Assembly (NCBI RefSeq): GCF_030658505.1
Contig: NZ_JAUTXR010000120.1
Coordinates: 37,034 to 101,033, forward strand
DNA length: 64,000 bases
Direction: 5' to 3'
Origin: Stenotrophomonas raiganjensis (SeqCode)
GTDB lineage: Bacteria > Pseudomonadota > Gammaproteobacteria > Xanthomonadales > Xanthomonadaceae
The notes under the pieces: generated by a model
What the model was told of the DNA's origin: nothing
The model's input: only the letters and a program-made list of their open reading frames with translations
Database searches by the model: none
Shown: one piece after another, positions 45,625 to 54,672 of the stretch
Numbering within the stretch: the stretch's first letter is position 1
Layout of the letters: each line of letters starts with the position of its first letter
Made by a program: the position numbers and the translations under genes

Positions 45625-46215
45625 TCACTCCGCGCGCGGCTTCTTTGCCGCCGGCTCGTTGGAAGAAGAATTCGTGTTCGGCTTCGGACGCTTCGGTGCC
45701 GGACCGGTCGGCTTGCTCGGGGCCAGCCCCAGCGCCACCCAGTCGGGCATGATCCGTGCCTTGTCGATGTTGTCGGCCGACACCACCACTTCGGTCTTGT
45801 CGACGATGAAGGTGATGGTGCCTGCGGCCTCGTCGGTCGCCTCGATACGGCCCTGCAGGCGACGACGGTTGTCCTGCGGCAGCTTCAGCGTGACCTTGGC
45901 CGATTCACCCTGGTGGCGAGCGAACTGCTCCAGGTTGAACAGCGGGCGGTCCACGCCCGGCGAGGACACTTCCAGCGTGTAATTGCCGCTGATCGGGTCT
46001 TCGACGTCCAGCTGCGCCGACACTTCGCGGCTGACCCGCTCGCAGTCGTCGACATTGATGATGCGCTCGGGCTGTTCAGCCAGCGGCACGTCGATGTAAA
46101 GGCGCAGGGTCGCACCGCCGGGGGCCGGCAGATACTCAACGCCCAGCAGCTCCAGGCCCAGCGACACAACGGTCGGGGCGAGCAGATTCGCGATGTCGGT
46201 TGCCTTGTCGCTCAC
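45625..46215 (-). CDS. rimP: ribosome maturation factor RimP
   Basis: A 196-residue protein for 30S assembly. [24 protein letters not shown] and [18 protein letters not shown], then [15 protein letters not shown], are the conserved N-domain blocks. The Sm-like C-domain follows and the tail is Pro/Lys-rich (longer than E. coli). First gene of rimP-nusA-infB-rbfA-truB-rpsO-pnp. Confidence 0.97.
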   Translation of the reverse strand: MSDKATDIANLLAPTVVSLGLELLGVEYLPAPGGATLRLYIDVPLAEQPERIINVDDCERVSREVSAQLDVEDPISGNYTLEVSSPGVDRPLFNLEQFARHQGESAKVTLKLPQDNRRRLQGRIEATDEAAGTITFIVDKTEVVVSADNIDKARIMPDWVALGLAPSKPTGPAPKRPKPNTNSSSNEPAAKKPRAE

Positions 46216-46284
46216 AGCCTGCCTTGATCTCTTGGTTGGGTGCCGGCCTTGGCCGGCGTGAAAACATGACGCCCCGGAAACGAC

Positions 46285-46307
46285 AAAGGGCCCGCTGGGC
46301 CCCTTTT
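46285..46307 (-). promoter_or_regulatory. hairpin in the rimP leader
   Basis: AAAGGGCCC and GGGCCCCTTT (one bulge) form a hairpin about 70 bp upstream of rimP. No proper T run on the minus strand, so it may be a leader structure rather than a terminator. Confidence 0.4.
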
Positions 46308-46468
46308 CCGGAAAGACTCCGGTGACTGGATTCCGGTTGCAACCTGCAGTGCCTGCCGGTTGCGGCCCTCCTTCCGGGTCCGGACTCCCGCTGGGAGGCC
46401 GCCTTCAGGGGTACTGCTAGGTCGCTGATGATAGCGACTGCACCGCGCTGGTGCAAGGTGCGGGGCCT

Positions 46469-46508
46469 GGGGTCAGATCCCTTTTCCGCGAAAAAGGGAT
46501 CTGACCCC
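46469..46508. repeat. GGGGTC...GACCCC palindrome, well-preserved copy
   Basis: GGGGTCAGATCCCTTTT and AAAAAGGGATCTGACCCC form a 17-bp stem around CCGCG. It is related to the decayed copy at 11855-11893. Confidence 0.75.
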
Positions 46509-46534
46509 GATCACGCAGAAACGGCGCAAACCCC

Positions 46535-46570
46535 AAAGAAAAACGCCTTCGAAGCAGGGCTTCGAAGGCG
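46535..46570 (-). terminator. terminator after the tRNA-fMet pair
   Basis: Minus orientation: CGCCTTCGAAGC, loop CCT, GCTTCGAAGGCG, followed by TTTTTCTTT. A 12-bp perfect stem, so the tRNA transcript probably ends here and rimP needs its own promoter, unlike E. coli. Confidence 0.85.
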
Positions 46571-46581
46571 ATCTCTTTACT

Positions 46582-46658
46582 TGGTAGCGGGGGCAGGATT
46601 TGAACCTGCGACCTTCGGGTTATGAGCCCGACGAGCTGCCAGACTGCTCCACCCCGCA
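46582..46658 (-). tRNA. initiator tRNA-fMet(CAT), copy 2
   Basis: 77 nt. The 5' T-G-C-G-G-G-G faces CCCCGCT, leaving the unpaired first base of initiator tRNAs. The anticodon stem has the three G-C pairs (GGGCTCATAACCC), anticodon CAT, T loop GGTTCAAATCC, CCA encoded. Confidence 0.95.
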
Positions 46659-46740
46659 TCAGAAGCGGAATCATGAGGCATTGCTGCGATAAATGCAAGC
46701 TTTCCCTCATTCATCAAACCGGTTGGCGCCGATATGAAGT

Positions 46741-46817
46741 TGGTAGCGGGGGCAGGATTTGAACCTGCGACCTTCGGGTTATGAGCCCGACGAGCTGCCA
46801 GACTGCTCCACCCCGCA
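46741..46817 (-). tRNA. initiator tRNA-fMet(CAT), copy 1
   Basis: Identical to the copy at 46582-46658 and 82 bp upstream of it in transcription order. Both lie upstream of rimP, the position of metY in E. coli. Confidence 0.95.
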
Positions 46818-46912
46818 CCGGAAGTGTTTGAACTGTTGCCCTGCTCTTTCGAGGAGGGCTACCGCAACGATGTTCTGGCTGAACCGCTGCAGTGACAACT
46901 CAGGCTGCGCAT

Positions 46913-46941
46913 ATTACACGAATCGCGCAGCTTTGTGTCAA
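46913..46941 (-). promoter_or_regulatory. strong sigma-70 promoter of the tRNA-fMet pair
   Basis: Minus orientation: consensus TTGACA (46936-46941), 17-bp spacer, TGTAAT (46913-46918). It would leave an 85-90 base 5' leader before the first tRNA. It lies just after the nuoN stop. Confidence 0.7.
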
Positions 46942-46944
46942 CTT

Positions 46945-48411
46945 TTATGCAAGATGCGCAAATGCCTGCTGGCACCAGACCATGATCGGGTTCCAGGCCA
47001 GGCCCAGGGCCAGCAGTGCCAGGGCATTCACGCCCAGCACCAGGCCCAGCACGCGGTCGTTGCTGCGCGGCATGGCCTCGCCCACCGGCTCATCGAAGTA
47101 CATGACCTTGATGACGCGCAGGTAGTAGAAGCAGCCGACCACGGCGCACAGCACGCCAAGGATGGCCAGCCACAGCAGGCCGCCGTTGACGGCCGCACCG
47201 AGTACCGCCAGCTTGGTCCAGAAGCCCAGGAACGGCGGGATGCCGGCCAGCGACGCCATGATGCACAGCACCAGGCCGGCCATCCACGGATTGCGGGCAT
47301 TGAGGCCCTTGAAGTCCTCGATGTTCTCGGCTTCGAAGCCGGCACGCGACAGTGCGATGATCGCGCCGAATGCGGCGGTCGACATGATGGCGTAGGCCAG
47401 CGCGTAGAACAGTGCGGCGGCGTAGCCCTGCGAACCGCCACCGGCAATGCCCATCAGCAGGAAGCCGATGTGCGAGACGGTGGAGAACGCCAGCATGCGC
47501 TTGAGGTTGCTCTGCGCGATGGCCATCAGGTTGCCGATCACCAGCGAGACGGCGGCCAGGCCGGCGATCAGCAGCTGCAGTTCGGTTGACAGCGGGCCCA
47601 CGCCCATTTCCAGCAGGCGATAGGCCATGCCGAAGGCGGCCAGCTTCGGTGCCGAGCTGATGAACAGCGCGATCGGCGCCGGGGCACCCTGGTACACGTC
47701 CGGCAACCACATGTGGAACGGCGCGGCACCCAGCTTGAAGGCGACGCCGGCGATCATGAACACCGCGCCGGTGATCAGCAGCACGCGCTCTTCCGAGTGC
47801 GGGATGGCATCGCGGATGACGTCCAGGTGCAGGCTGCCGGTGGCGCCGTAGATCAGCGACATGCCGTACAGCAGCAGGCCGGAGGCCAGCGAGCCGAGCA
47901 CGATGTACTTCATCGCCGCTTCCGAGGCCAGGCCGTTTTCGCGGTTGCTGGCGACCAGGGCGTAGGAGCACAGCGCGAGCAGTTCCAGGCCCAGGTAGAC
48001 CATCAGCAGGCTGCCGGCCGAGACCAGGATCATCATGCCGGCGGTGCCGAACAGGATCAGCACCGGGATCTCGCCCTGGAACAGGTTGCGGTCACGCAGG
48101 TAGCGCCAGCCGTAGACCAGGGTCAGGCCGCTGAGCAGCACGATCCCGGTCTTCATCACGTCCGCGGCGGTATCGCGCACGAACATGCCATGGAAGACCT
48201 CCCCCTGCCCGCCCACGCCGGTAGCCAGCATGAACAGCACCACGGCCAGCGCAGCGAGCGAGAACAGGTGGGTGACGATCTTGTTCCGGTTGCTGACGAA
48301 CAGGTCGAGGATCATCAGGGCGAAGGCGCTGCCGATCAGCACCAGCTCGGGAGCGAGCGGTGGCAGGTCAGCGGCGGTCAATGGCAGCAGCGGCGAGGTG
48401 GTCATCATCAA
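46945..48411 (-). CDS. nuoN: NADH-quinone oxidoreductase subunit N
   Basis: A 488-residue antiporter-like membrane subunit of complex I, about 14 helices. PFHMWLPDVYQGAPAPI holds the conserved channel segment. SEAAMKYIVLGSLASGLLLYG includes the proton-path Lys, and LGLELLALCSYALVA the Glu pair. Last gene of the nuo operon. Three Met codons in a row allow starts at 48411, 48408 or 48405. Confidence 0.97.
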   Translation of the reverse strand: MMMTTSPLLPLTAADLPPLAPELVLIGSAFALMILDLFVSNRNKIVTHLFSLAALAVVLFMLATGVGGQGEVFHGMFVRDTAADVMKTGIVLLSGLTLVYGWRYLRDRNLFQGEIPVLILFGTAGMMILVSAGSLLMVYLGLELLALCSYALVASNRENGLASEAAMKYIVLGSLASGLLLYGMSLIYGATGSLHLDVIRDAIPHSEERVLLITGAVFMIAGVAFKLGAAPFHMWLPDVYQGAPAPIALFISSAPKLAAFGMAYRLLEMGVGPLSTELQLLIAGLAAVSLVIGNLMAIAQSNLKRMLAFSTVSHIGFLLMGIAGGGSQGYAAALFYALAYAIMSTAAFGAIIALSRAGFEAENIEDFKGLNARNPWMAGLVLCIMASLAGIPPFLGFWTKLAVLGAAVNGGLLWLAILGVLCAVVGCFYYLRVIKVMYFDEPVGEAMPRSNDRVLGLVLGVNALALLALGLAWNPIMVWCQQAFAHLA

Positions 48412-48420
48412 ATCCTGGAA

Positions 48421-49929
48421 TTACAGCAGCTTGCTGGATGCGATCTGCATCGCCAGCTTCGCGATCGAGGGCTCCATCAGGTCGGTCAGCGGCTTGGGAT
48501 AGATGCCCAGGGCCAGCACGCCGATGGCGAACACGCCCAGCACCAGCCATTCGCGACCGTTGATGTCCTTCAGTTCGGCAACATGGCTGTTGGCCACTTC
48601 ACCGAAGAAGATGCGCTTGTACAGCCACAGGGTGTAGGCGGCGCCGATGATCAGGGTGGTGGCCGCGCCCAGAGCGATCCATGGATTACGCTGGAAGGCC
48701 GACAGGATGACCATGAACTCGCCGACGAAACCGCTGGTACCCGGCAGGCCCGCGTTGGCCATGAAGAACAGCATGGCGAAGGTGGCGAACCACGGCATCA
48801 CGTTGACCACGCCGCCGTAATCGGCGATGCGGCGGCTGTGCATGCGGTCGTACAGCACGCCCACGCAGGAGAACATCGCGCCGGACACGAAGCCGTGCGA
48901 GATCATCTGCACCATGGCGCCCTGCAGGCCCAGGCGGGCTGCATCGGCGTTGCCGGCTTCACGCACCAGCCACAGGGCGATGAAGGTACCCAGGGTGACG
49001 AAGCCCATGTGCGCGATCGACGAATAGGCGATCAGCTTCTTCATGTCGTCCTGCACCAGGGCGACCAGGCCGACGTAGATCACCGCGATCAGCGACAGCG
49101 CGATCACCAGCCAGGCCCATTCCTGCGACGCGTCCGGGACGATCGGCAGGTTGAAGCGCAGGAAGCCGTAGCCACCGATCTTCAGGGCGATGGCGGCCAG
49201 GATCACCGAACCGGCGGTCGGCGCTTCCACGTGGGCGTCCGGCAGCCAGGTGTGCACCGGGAACATCGGCACCTTGACCGCGAAGGCGATCAGGAAGGCG
49301 AAGAAGATCCAGGTCTGTTCCTTGGCCGACAGCGGCAGCGCGTACAGGTCGGCCAGCTGGAAGCTGCCGCCCTTCATGTACAGGTAGATCAGTGCCACCA
49401 GCATCAGCACCGAGCCGAGGAAGGTGTACAGGAAGAACTTCAGCGCGGCGTAGATGCGGCGCGGGCCGCCCCAGACACCGATGATCAGGAACATCGGGAT
49501 CAGCATCGCCTCGAAGAACACGTAGAACAGCATCGCGTCCGTCGCCGAGAAGATACCGACCGTGACGCCTTCCAGGATCAGGAAGGCCGCCACGTACTGG
49601 TTCACGCGCTTGTCGATGGCGCTCCAGGCGCCGATCAGGGCAAGCACGCTGACCAGGGTGGTCAGCAGGATCAGCGCCACGGCAATGCCGTCCACGCCCA
49701 GGTTGTAGCCGATCTTGTACGCCGGGATCCAGGCATGGGTCTCGACGAACTGCAGACCGTCGATACCCGCGTTGTAGCCGCTCAGCAGCGAGAGGCTCGC
49801 CACGAACGTCAGCACCGCTACGCCCAGGGACGCCCAGCGGGCGGCCTGCGCATCACGGATCGCAAGGATCAGGGCGCCACCGATGATCGGCAGCCAGATG
49901 AGGACACTGAGTAGAGGCCAGTTCGACAC
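48421..49929 (-). CDS. nuoM: NADH-quinone oxidoreductase subunit M
   Basis: A 502-residue antiporter-like subunit. MFPVHTWLPDAHVEAPTAGSVILA is the hallmark segment; FFEAMLIPMFLIIG and KLIAYSSIAHMGFV are also conserved. It translocates protons in the membrane arm of complex I. It lies between nuoL and nuoN in the usual order. Confidence 0.97.
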   Translation of the reverse strand: MSNWPLLSVLIWLPIIGGALILAIRDAQAARWASLGVAVLTFVASLSLLSGYNAGIDGLQFVETHAWIPAYKIGYNLGVDGIAVALILLTTLVSVLALIGAWSAIDKRVNQYVAAFLILEGVTVGIFSATDAMLFYVFFEAMLIPMFLIIGVWGGPRRIYAALKFFLYTFLGSVLMLVALIYLYMKGGSFQLADLYALPLSAKEQTWIFFAFLIAFAVKVPMFPVHTWLPDAHVEAPTAGSVILAAIALKIGGYGFLRFNLPIVPDASQEWAWLVIALSLIAVIYVGLVALVQDDMKKLIAYSSIAHMGFVTLGTFIALWLVREAGNADAARLGLQGAMVQMISHGFVSGAMFSCVGVLYDRMHSRRIADYGGVVNVMPWFATFAMLFFMANAGLPGTSGFVGEFMVILSAFQRNPWIALGAATTLIIGAAYTLWLYKRIFFGEVANSHVAELKDINGREWLVLGVFAIGVLALGIYPKPLTDLMEPSIAKLAMQIASSKLL

Positions 49930-49952
49930 GTCTTCTTATTCCGTACAGGTCA

Positions 49953-52109
49953 TCAACGCAGGTAATGCATCAGCACGCCCAGCAGGGCAATCAGGCCGAT
50001 GATCATCGCGAAGGCGTAGTGATAGAGGAAACCGGATTGGGTACGACGCAGCACGCCGGCTGCGACGTCCACAACACGTGCCGAGAGATTGACCACGCCG
50101 TCGACGATGTTGCTGTCGATCCAGCGCGAGACCTTGCCCAGCTTGACGCTGCCACCGGCAAAGCCATCGATCCACAGCTTGTCGAAGCCGTACTTGTTTT
50201 CCAGCACCGACACCAGCGGAGCGAAGGTCTTGCGGGCCTTGCCCGACAGGTCCGGCTTCCACAGGTAGAACAGTGCGGCCAGCAGGAAGCCCGCAACGGT
50301 CAGCATGAACGCCGGAGCCATCATGCCGTGCAGCGCGAACGCGACCGGGCCGTGGAACTCCTCACCCAGGAAACCGATGGTGTTCTTGGCCGGATCGTAG
50401 AAATCGACGACGCCGGTGAAGAACGTATGCGCCTGGCCCTTGATGGCGTCGTGCGCGTGGTTGCCGGCCCAATCGGTGCCGTACAGCATCGGACCGATGC
50501 TGAAGAAACCGATGGCGATCGACGGGATGGCCAGCAGGATCAGCGGCAGGGTCACCACCCACGGGGTCTCGTGCGGCTCATGCGGACCGTGGCCATGGCC
50601 GTGGTCATCGTGATGCGCATCGGCGTGGTGGGCGTCGGCGGCGTGATGATCGTCATGACCATGATCGTCATGGGCGTCGCGGAACCGCTCCTTGCCGTGG
50701 AAGGTCAGGAACAGCAGGCGGAAGCTGTAGAAGCTGGTGACGATCACGCCACCCAGCACTGCCCAGTAGCCGTAGGTGGCCACCCAGTTGTTGGACAGGT
50801 GCGCGTGCACCTCGGCCGCCTCGATGATGGTGTCCTTCGAGTAGAAGCCGGAGAAGAACGGCGTACCGACCAGCGCCAGGGTACCGATCCACATGGTGAT
50901 GAAGGTGATCGGCATGTACTTGCGCAGGCCGCCCATCTTGCGCATGTCCTGCTCGTGGTGCATCGCGATGATGACCGAGCCGGCACCCAGGAACAGCAGG
51001 GCCTTGAAGAAGGCGTGGGTCATCAGGTGGAACACGGCGGCCGAATAGGCCGACACGCCCAGGGCGACGGTCATGTAGCCCAGCTGCGACAGCGTGGAGT
51101 ACGCGACGACGCGCTTGATGTCGTTCTGCACGATGCCGATCAGGCCGGTGAAGAACGCGGTGGTGGCGCCGATGAACAGCACGAAGTTCAGCGCAGTCTG
51201 CGACAGCTCGAACAGCGGCGACATGCGGGTGACCATGAAGATACCGGCGGTCACCATCGTCGCGGCGTGGATCAGTGCCGAGATCGGGGTCGGGCCTTCC
51301 ATCGAATCCGGCAGCCACACGTGCAGCGGGACCTGGGCCGACTTGCCCATGGCACCAATGAACAGGCAGATGCAGATGACGGTGGCGATCGACCAGATCA
51401 CCGGCTCGTTCAGCAGCTGCATGCCCAGGATCGTGCCGTCCCAGATCTGCAGCTGGGCACGCGGGTCGGCCAGCATGCCGGCCTGCGAGAACACCTGCGA
51501 GTAGTCCAGGGTACCGAACACCCACAGCACGCCGGCGATGCCCAGCAGGAAGCCGAAGTCACCGACGCGGTTGACCAGGAACGCCTTCATGTTGGCGAAG
51601 ATCGCGGTCGGGCGCTTGAACCAGAAGCCGATCAGCAGGTACGACACCAGGCCCACCGCTTCCCAGCCGAAGAACAGCTGCAGGAAGTTGTTGCTCATCA
51701 CCAGGGTGAGCATGGAGAAGGTGAACAGCGAGATGTAGCTGAAGAACCGCTGGTAGCCCGGATCGTCCTGCATGTAGCCGATCGTGTAGATGTGGACCAG
51801 CAGCGACACGAAGGTCACCACCACCATCATCATCGCGGTCAGCTTGTCGACCATGAAACCGACGTGCGCGGAGTACTGGCCGACTTCGAAGAACGTGTAG
51901 ATGTTCTGGTTGAACGGCTGTGCGCCACCCCAGAGCAGCTGGTAGAGCGTGTACATCGACAGGCCGCAGGCCACCGCGACGCCGAGGATGGTGACGGTCT
52001 GCGCGCCGAAGCGCTTGACCTGGCGACCGAACAGGCCGGCGATGATGCTGCCGAACAGCGGTGCAAGCACCACTGCGATCAACAGACTCTTGGAGAGAGT
52101 GATTTCCAT
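49953..52109 (-). CDS. nuoL: NADH-quinone oxidoreductase subunit L
   Basis: A 718-residue distal antiporter-like subunit with the long lateral helix at the C-terminus. Conserved segments: FFGWEAVGLVSYLLIGFW, KSAQVPLHVWLPDSMEGPTPISALIHAATMV and KRVVAYSTLSQLGYM. A His/Asp-rich loop around residues 480-510 (HDDHGHDDHH and repeats) is an unusual insertion and could bind metal ions. Confidence 0.97.
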   Translation of the reverse strand: MEITLSKSLLIAVVLAPLFGSIIAGLFGRQVKRFGAQTVTILGVAVACGLSMYTLYQLLWGGAQPFNQNIYTFFEVGQYSAHVGFMVDKLTAMMMVVVTFVSLLVHIYTIGYMQDDPGYQRFFSYISLFTFSMLTLVMSNNFLQLFFGWEAVGLVSYLLIGFWFKRPTAIFANMKAFLVNRVGDFGFLLGIAGVLWVFGTLDYSQVFSQAGMLADPRAQLQIWDGTILGMQLLNEPVIWSIATVICICLFIGAMGKSAQVPLHVWLPDSMEGPTPISALIHAATMVTAGIFMVTRMSPLFELSQTALNFVLFIGATTAFFTGLIGIVQNDIKRVVAYSTLSQLGYMTVALGVSAYSAAVFHLMTHAFFKALLFLGAGSVIIAMHHEQDMRKMGGLRKYMPITFITMWIGTLALVGTPFFSGFYSKDTIIEAAEVHAHLSNNWVATYGYWAVLGGVIVTSFYSFRLLFLTFHGKERFRDAHDDHGHDDHHAADAHHADAHHDDHGHGHGPHEPHETPWVVTLPLILLAIPSIAIGFFSIGPMLYGTDWAGNHAHDAIKGQAHTFFTGVVDFYDPAKNTIGFLGEEFHGPVAFALHGMMAPAFMLTVAGFLLAALFYLWKPDLSGKARKTFAPLVSVLENKYGFDKLWIDGFAGGSVKLGKVSRWIDSNIVDGVVNLSARVVDVAAGVLRRTQSGFLYHYAFAMIIGLIALLGVLMHYLR

Positions 52110-52116
52110 CTGTGGA

Positions 52117-52422
52117 TCAGCCCTTCAACGAATCGACTTCGCCGACATTGATCGTGCGGCGGGTACGGAACAGGGTCACCAGGATCGCCAGGCCGATGGC
52201 GGCTTCCGCGGCGGCGACGGTCAGGATGAAGAACACGAACAGCTGGCCGGACGGATCGCCCAGCTGACGCGAGAAGCCGACGAAATTGATGTTCACCGAC
52301 AGCAGCATCAGTTCGATCGACATCAGCAGGACAATGACGTTCTTCCGGTTGAGGAAGATGCCGGCCAGGCTGATGGCGAACAGCACCGCGCCGAGCGCAA
52401 GCATGTGGCCAAGGGTAATCAC
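52117..52422 (-). CDS. nuoK: NADH-quinone oxidoreductase subunit K
   Basis: A 101-residue subunit with three helices. The two essential membrane Glu residues are in [16 protein letters not shown] and [12 protein letters not shown]. It starts inside the end of nuoJ (4-bp overlap). Confidence 0.97.
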   Translation of the reverse strand: MITLGHMLALGAVLFAISLAGIFLNRKNVIVLLMSIELMLLSVNINFVGFSRQLGDPSGQLFVFFILTVAAAEAAIGLAILVTLFRTRRTINVGEVDSLKG

Positions 52423-53075
52423 GGCTGGGTCTCCTCGCCGGCGGCCGGCTTGCTGTTGCTGTGCACGACCGGTGCCTCGGCGCCCATCTTGACCATGCGC
52501 AGGCGCTGGCCGGCCTTGACCATGGTCTGCTCGCCCGGGTTCTGGCTCTTCACGCCGGTACGGCGGCGCAGGGTCAGCATCACCGCGGCAACCACGGCCA
52601 CGGTCAAGATGACGGCAGCGAACTCGAACGGCAGCAGGTATTCGGTGAACAGCGTGCGCGCCAGCCAGGTCACATTGGAGCTGTCGGCGGCGACCGCGGC
52701 GGCGTTGTCGGCCGGGAACGGCGTGACCGAGCGTGCCTTGACGCCGATCAGGATCAGCATCTGCGCCAGCATCGCCACCGCCACGATCAGGCCGACCGGC
52801 AGGTAGCGCACCCAGCCCTCACGCAGCTTGGTGGGGTCGATGTCCAGCATCATCACCACGAACAGGAACAGCACCATCACCGCGCCGACGTAGACCAGCA
52901 CCAGGGCCACGCCGAGGAACTCGGCGCCCACCAGCAGCCACACGCAGGCAATGGAGAAGAAGGTCAGCACCAGGCAGAGCACGGCGTGAACCGGGTTGCG
53001 CACGCTGATCACCGCACCGGCCGAAACCGTTGCCGCGATGGCGAACACCCAGAAAGCGATATTTACCCAATCCAT
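52419..53075 (-). CDS. nuoJ: NADH-quinone oxidoreductase subunit J
   Basis: A 218-residue membrane subunit with five helices; [21 protein letters not shown] carries the conserved Tyr-Val-Gly-Ala segment with the pi-bulge of the third helix. The C-terminal tail after residue 180 is hydrophilic and longer than in E. coli. Confidence 0.96.
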   Translation of the reverse strand: MDWVNIAFWVFAIAATVSAGAVISVRNPVHAVLCLVLTFFSIACVWLLVGAEFLGVALVLVYVGAVMVLFLFVVMMLDIDPTKLREGWVRYLPVGLIVAVAMLAQMLILIGVKARSVTPFPADNAAAVAADSSNVTWLARTLFTEYLLPFEFAAVILTVAVVAAVMLTLRRRTGVKSQNPGEQTMVKAGQRLRMVKMGAEAPVVHSNSKPAAGEETQP

Positions 53076-53084
53076 CTCTCGACC

Positions 53085-53576
53085 TCAGCGGTAAGCGGCA
53101 TCGGCGGCGCGACGCTCGGCGATCTCGGATTCGAGACGGTCGCCCAGGGCCAGCAGCTGCGGCTTGGTAACGATGTTTTCGCCACGATTCTCGAAGTGGT
53201 ACTCGAGGATGTGGGTTTCGACGATCGAGTCCACCGGGCAGCTTTCTTCGCAGAAGCCGCAGAAGATGCACTTGAACAGATCGATGTCATAGCGCGTGGT
53301 ACGGCGGGTGCCGTCTTCGCGCTTGGCCGAGTCGATGGTGATGGCCAATGCAGGGCACACCGCTTCGCACAGCTTGCAGGCGATGCAGCGCTCTTCACCG
53401 TTGGGGTAACGGCGCAGGGCGTGCAGGCCACGGAAGCGCGGCGACTGCGGGAACTTCTCCATCGGGTACATCATCGTGTACTTGGGCTTGAAGCTGTACT
53501 TCAGGGTCAGCCAAAGGCCACCGAGGAGCTCGAGCAGCAGCAGGCTCTTGAAGTAATGGGTAATCCGGTTCATCAC
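53085..53576 (-). CDS. nuoI: NADH-quinone oxidoreductase subunit I
   Basis: A 163-residue subunit carrying two 4Fe-4S clusters (N6a, N6b). Their ligands are in [12 protein letters not shown] and [12 protein letters not shown]. It passes electrons from NuoG to NuoB at the base of the peripheral arm. Confidence 0.98.
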   Translation of the reverse strand: MMNRITHYFKSLLLLELLGGLWLTLKYSFKPKYTMMYPMEKFPQSPRFRGLHALRRYPNGEERCIACKLCEAVCPALAITIDSAKREDGTRRTTRYDIDLFKCIFCGFCEESCPVDSIVETHILEYHFENRGENIVTKPQLLALGDRLESEIAERRAADAAYR

Positions 53577-53577
53577 T

Positions 53578-54672
53578 TTAGACGCCCTTTTGAATCACGC
53601 CGAAGAACACCATGACGGCGGTAACCGCGATCCACAGAATGGCCAGCGGGATGAAGACCTTCCAGCCCAGGCGCATGATCTGGTCATAGCGGAAGCGCGG
53701 GAAGCTGGCACGGAACCAGATGTAGGCACTGGCGAAGAAGAACACCTTGACGAACAGCCACGGTGCACCGCCCTTCCAGATCCAGTCGACCAGCGGCGAG
53801 ACATCGCCGAAGTTGACCCAGCCCTGGACCGGGCTCAGCCAGCCGCCGAGGAAGAAGATCGAGATCAGGAAGCTGATCAGGATCATGTTCGCGTACTCGG
53901 CCAGGAAGAACAGCGCGAAGGCACCACCGGAGTATTCGACCATGTGGCCGGCAACGATTTCCGATTCACCTTCCACCACGTCGAACGGCGCGCGGTTGGT
54001 TTCAGCCACGCCCGACACCCAGTAGATGACGAACAGCGGGAACAGCGGCAGCAGGAACCAGTCGAAGAAACCGGAGCTGCCGGCCTGCGCCATCACGATG
54101 TTGCTCAGGTTCAGGCTGCCCGAGGCGATCATCACGCCGACCAGGGCGAAGCCCATGGCGATTTCGTAACTGATCATCTGCGCCGAGGCGCGCATGGCAC
54201 CAAGGAACGCATACTTCGAGTTCGACGCCCAACCGGCCAGGATGATGCCGTAGATGCCCATCGAGGTCATTGCCAGCAGGTACAGCAGGCCCGCATTGGC
54301 GTTGGACAGCACGATCTGCGAATCGAAGGGCACCACCGACCAGGCCGCGAAGGCCGGGGCCAGGGTGATCAGCGGCGCCAGCAGGTAGATCGCCTTGTTG
54401 GCGCTGCTCGGCTGGACCACTTCCTTGAACAGCAGCTTGAAGACGTCGGCGAAGGCCTGGAAGATGCCCATGCCCACGTACATCGGGCCGTGGCGGACGT
54501 GCATCCAGCCGATCAGCTTGCGTTCCCAGACCACGTAGAAAGCCACCGAGATGATCACCGGAACGGCGATCACCAGGATCTTCAGGATGATCCAGATCAG
54601 CGCGCCGATGTCACCAAGGCCAAGCAGCCACTGGTGCAGCGGGTCGACCGCGTTCAACAGCAATTCGTTCAT
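53578..54672 (-). CDS. nuoH: NADH-quinone oxidoreductase subunit H
   Basis: A 364-residue subunit with eight to nine helices that forms the quinone-binding chamber with NuoB and Nuo[19 protein letters not shown] and [22 protein letters not shown] hold the acidic residues linking quinone reduction to pumping. Confidence 0.97.
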   Translation of the reverse strand: MNELLLNAVDPLHQWLLGLGDIGALIWIILKILVIAVPVIISVAFYVVWERKLIGWMHVRHGPMYVGMGIFQAFADVFKLLFKEVVQPSSANKAIYLLAPLITLAPAFAAWSVVPFDSQIVLSNANAGLLYLLAMTSMGIYGIILAGWASNSKYAFLGAMRASAQMISYEIAMGFALVGVMIASGSLNLSNIVMAQAGSSGFFDWFLLPLFPLFVIYWVSGVAETNRAPFDVVEGESEIVAGHMVEYSGGAFALFFLAEYANMILISFLISIFFLGGWLSPVQGWVNFGDVSPLVDWIWKGGAPWLFVKVFFFASAYIWFRASFPRFRYDQIMRLGWKVFIPLAILWIAVTAVMVFFGVIQKGV

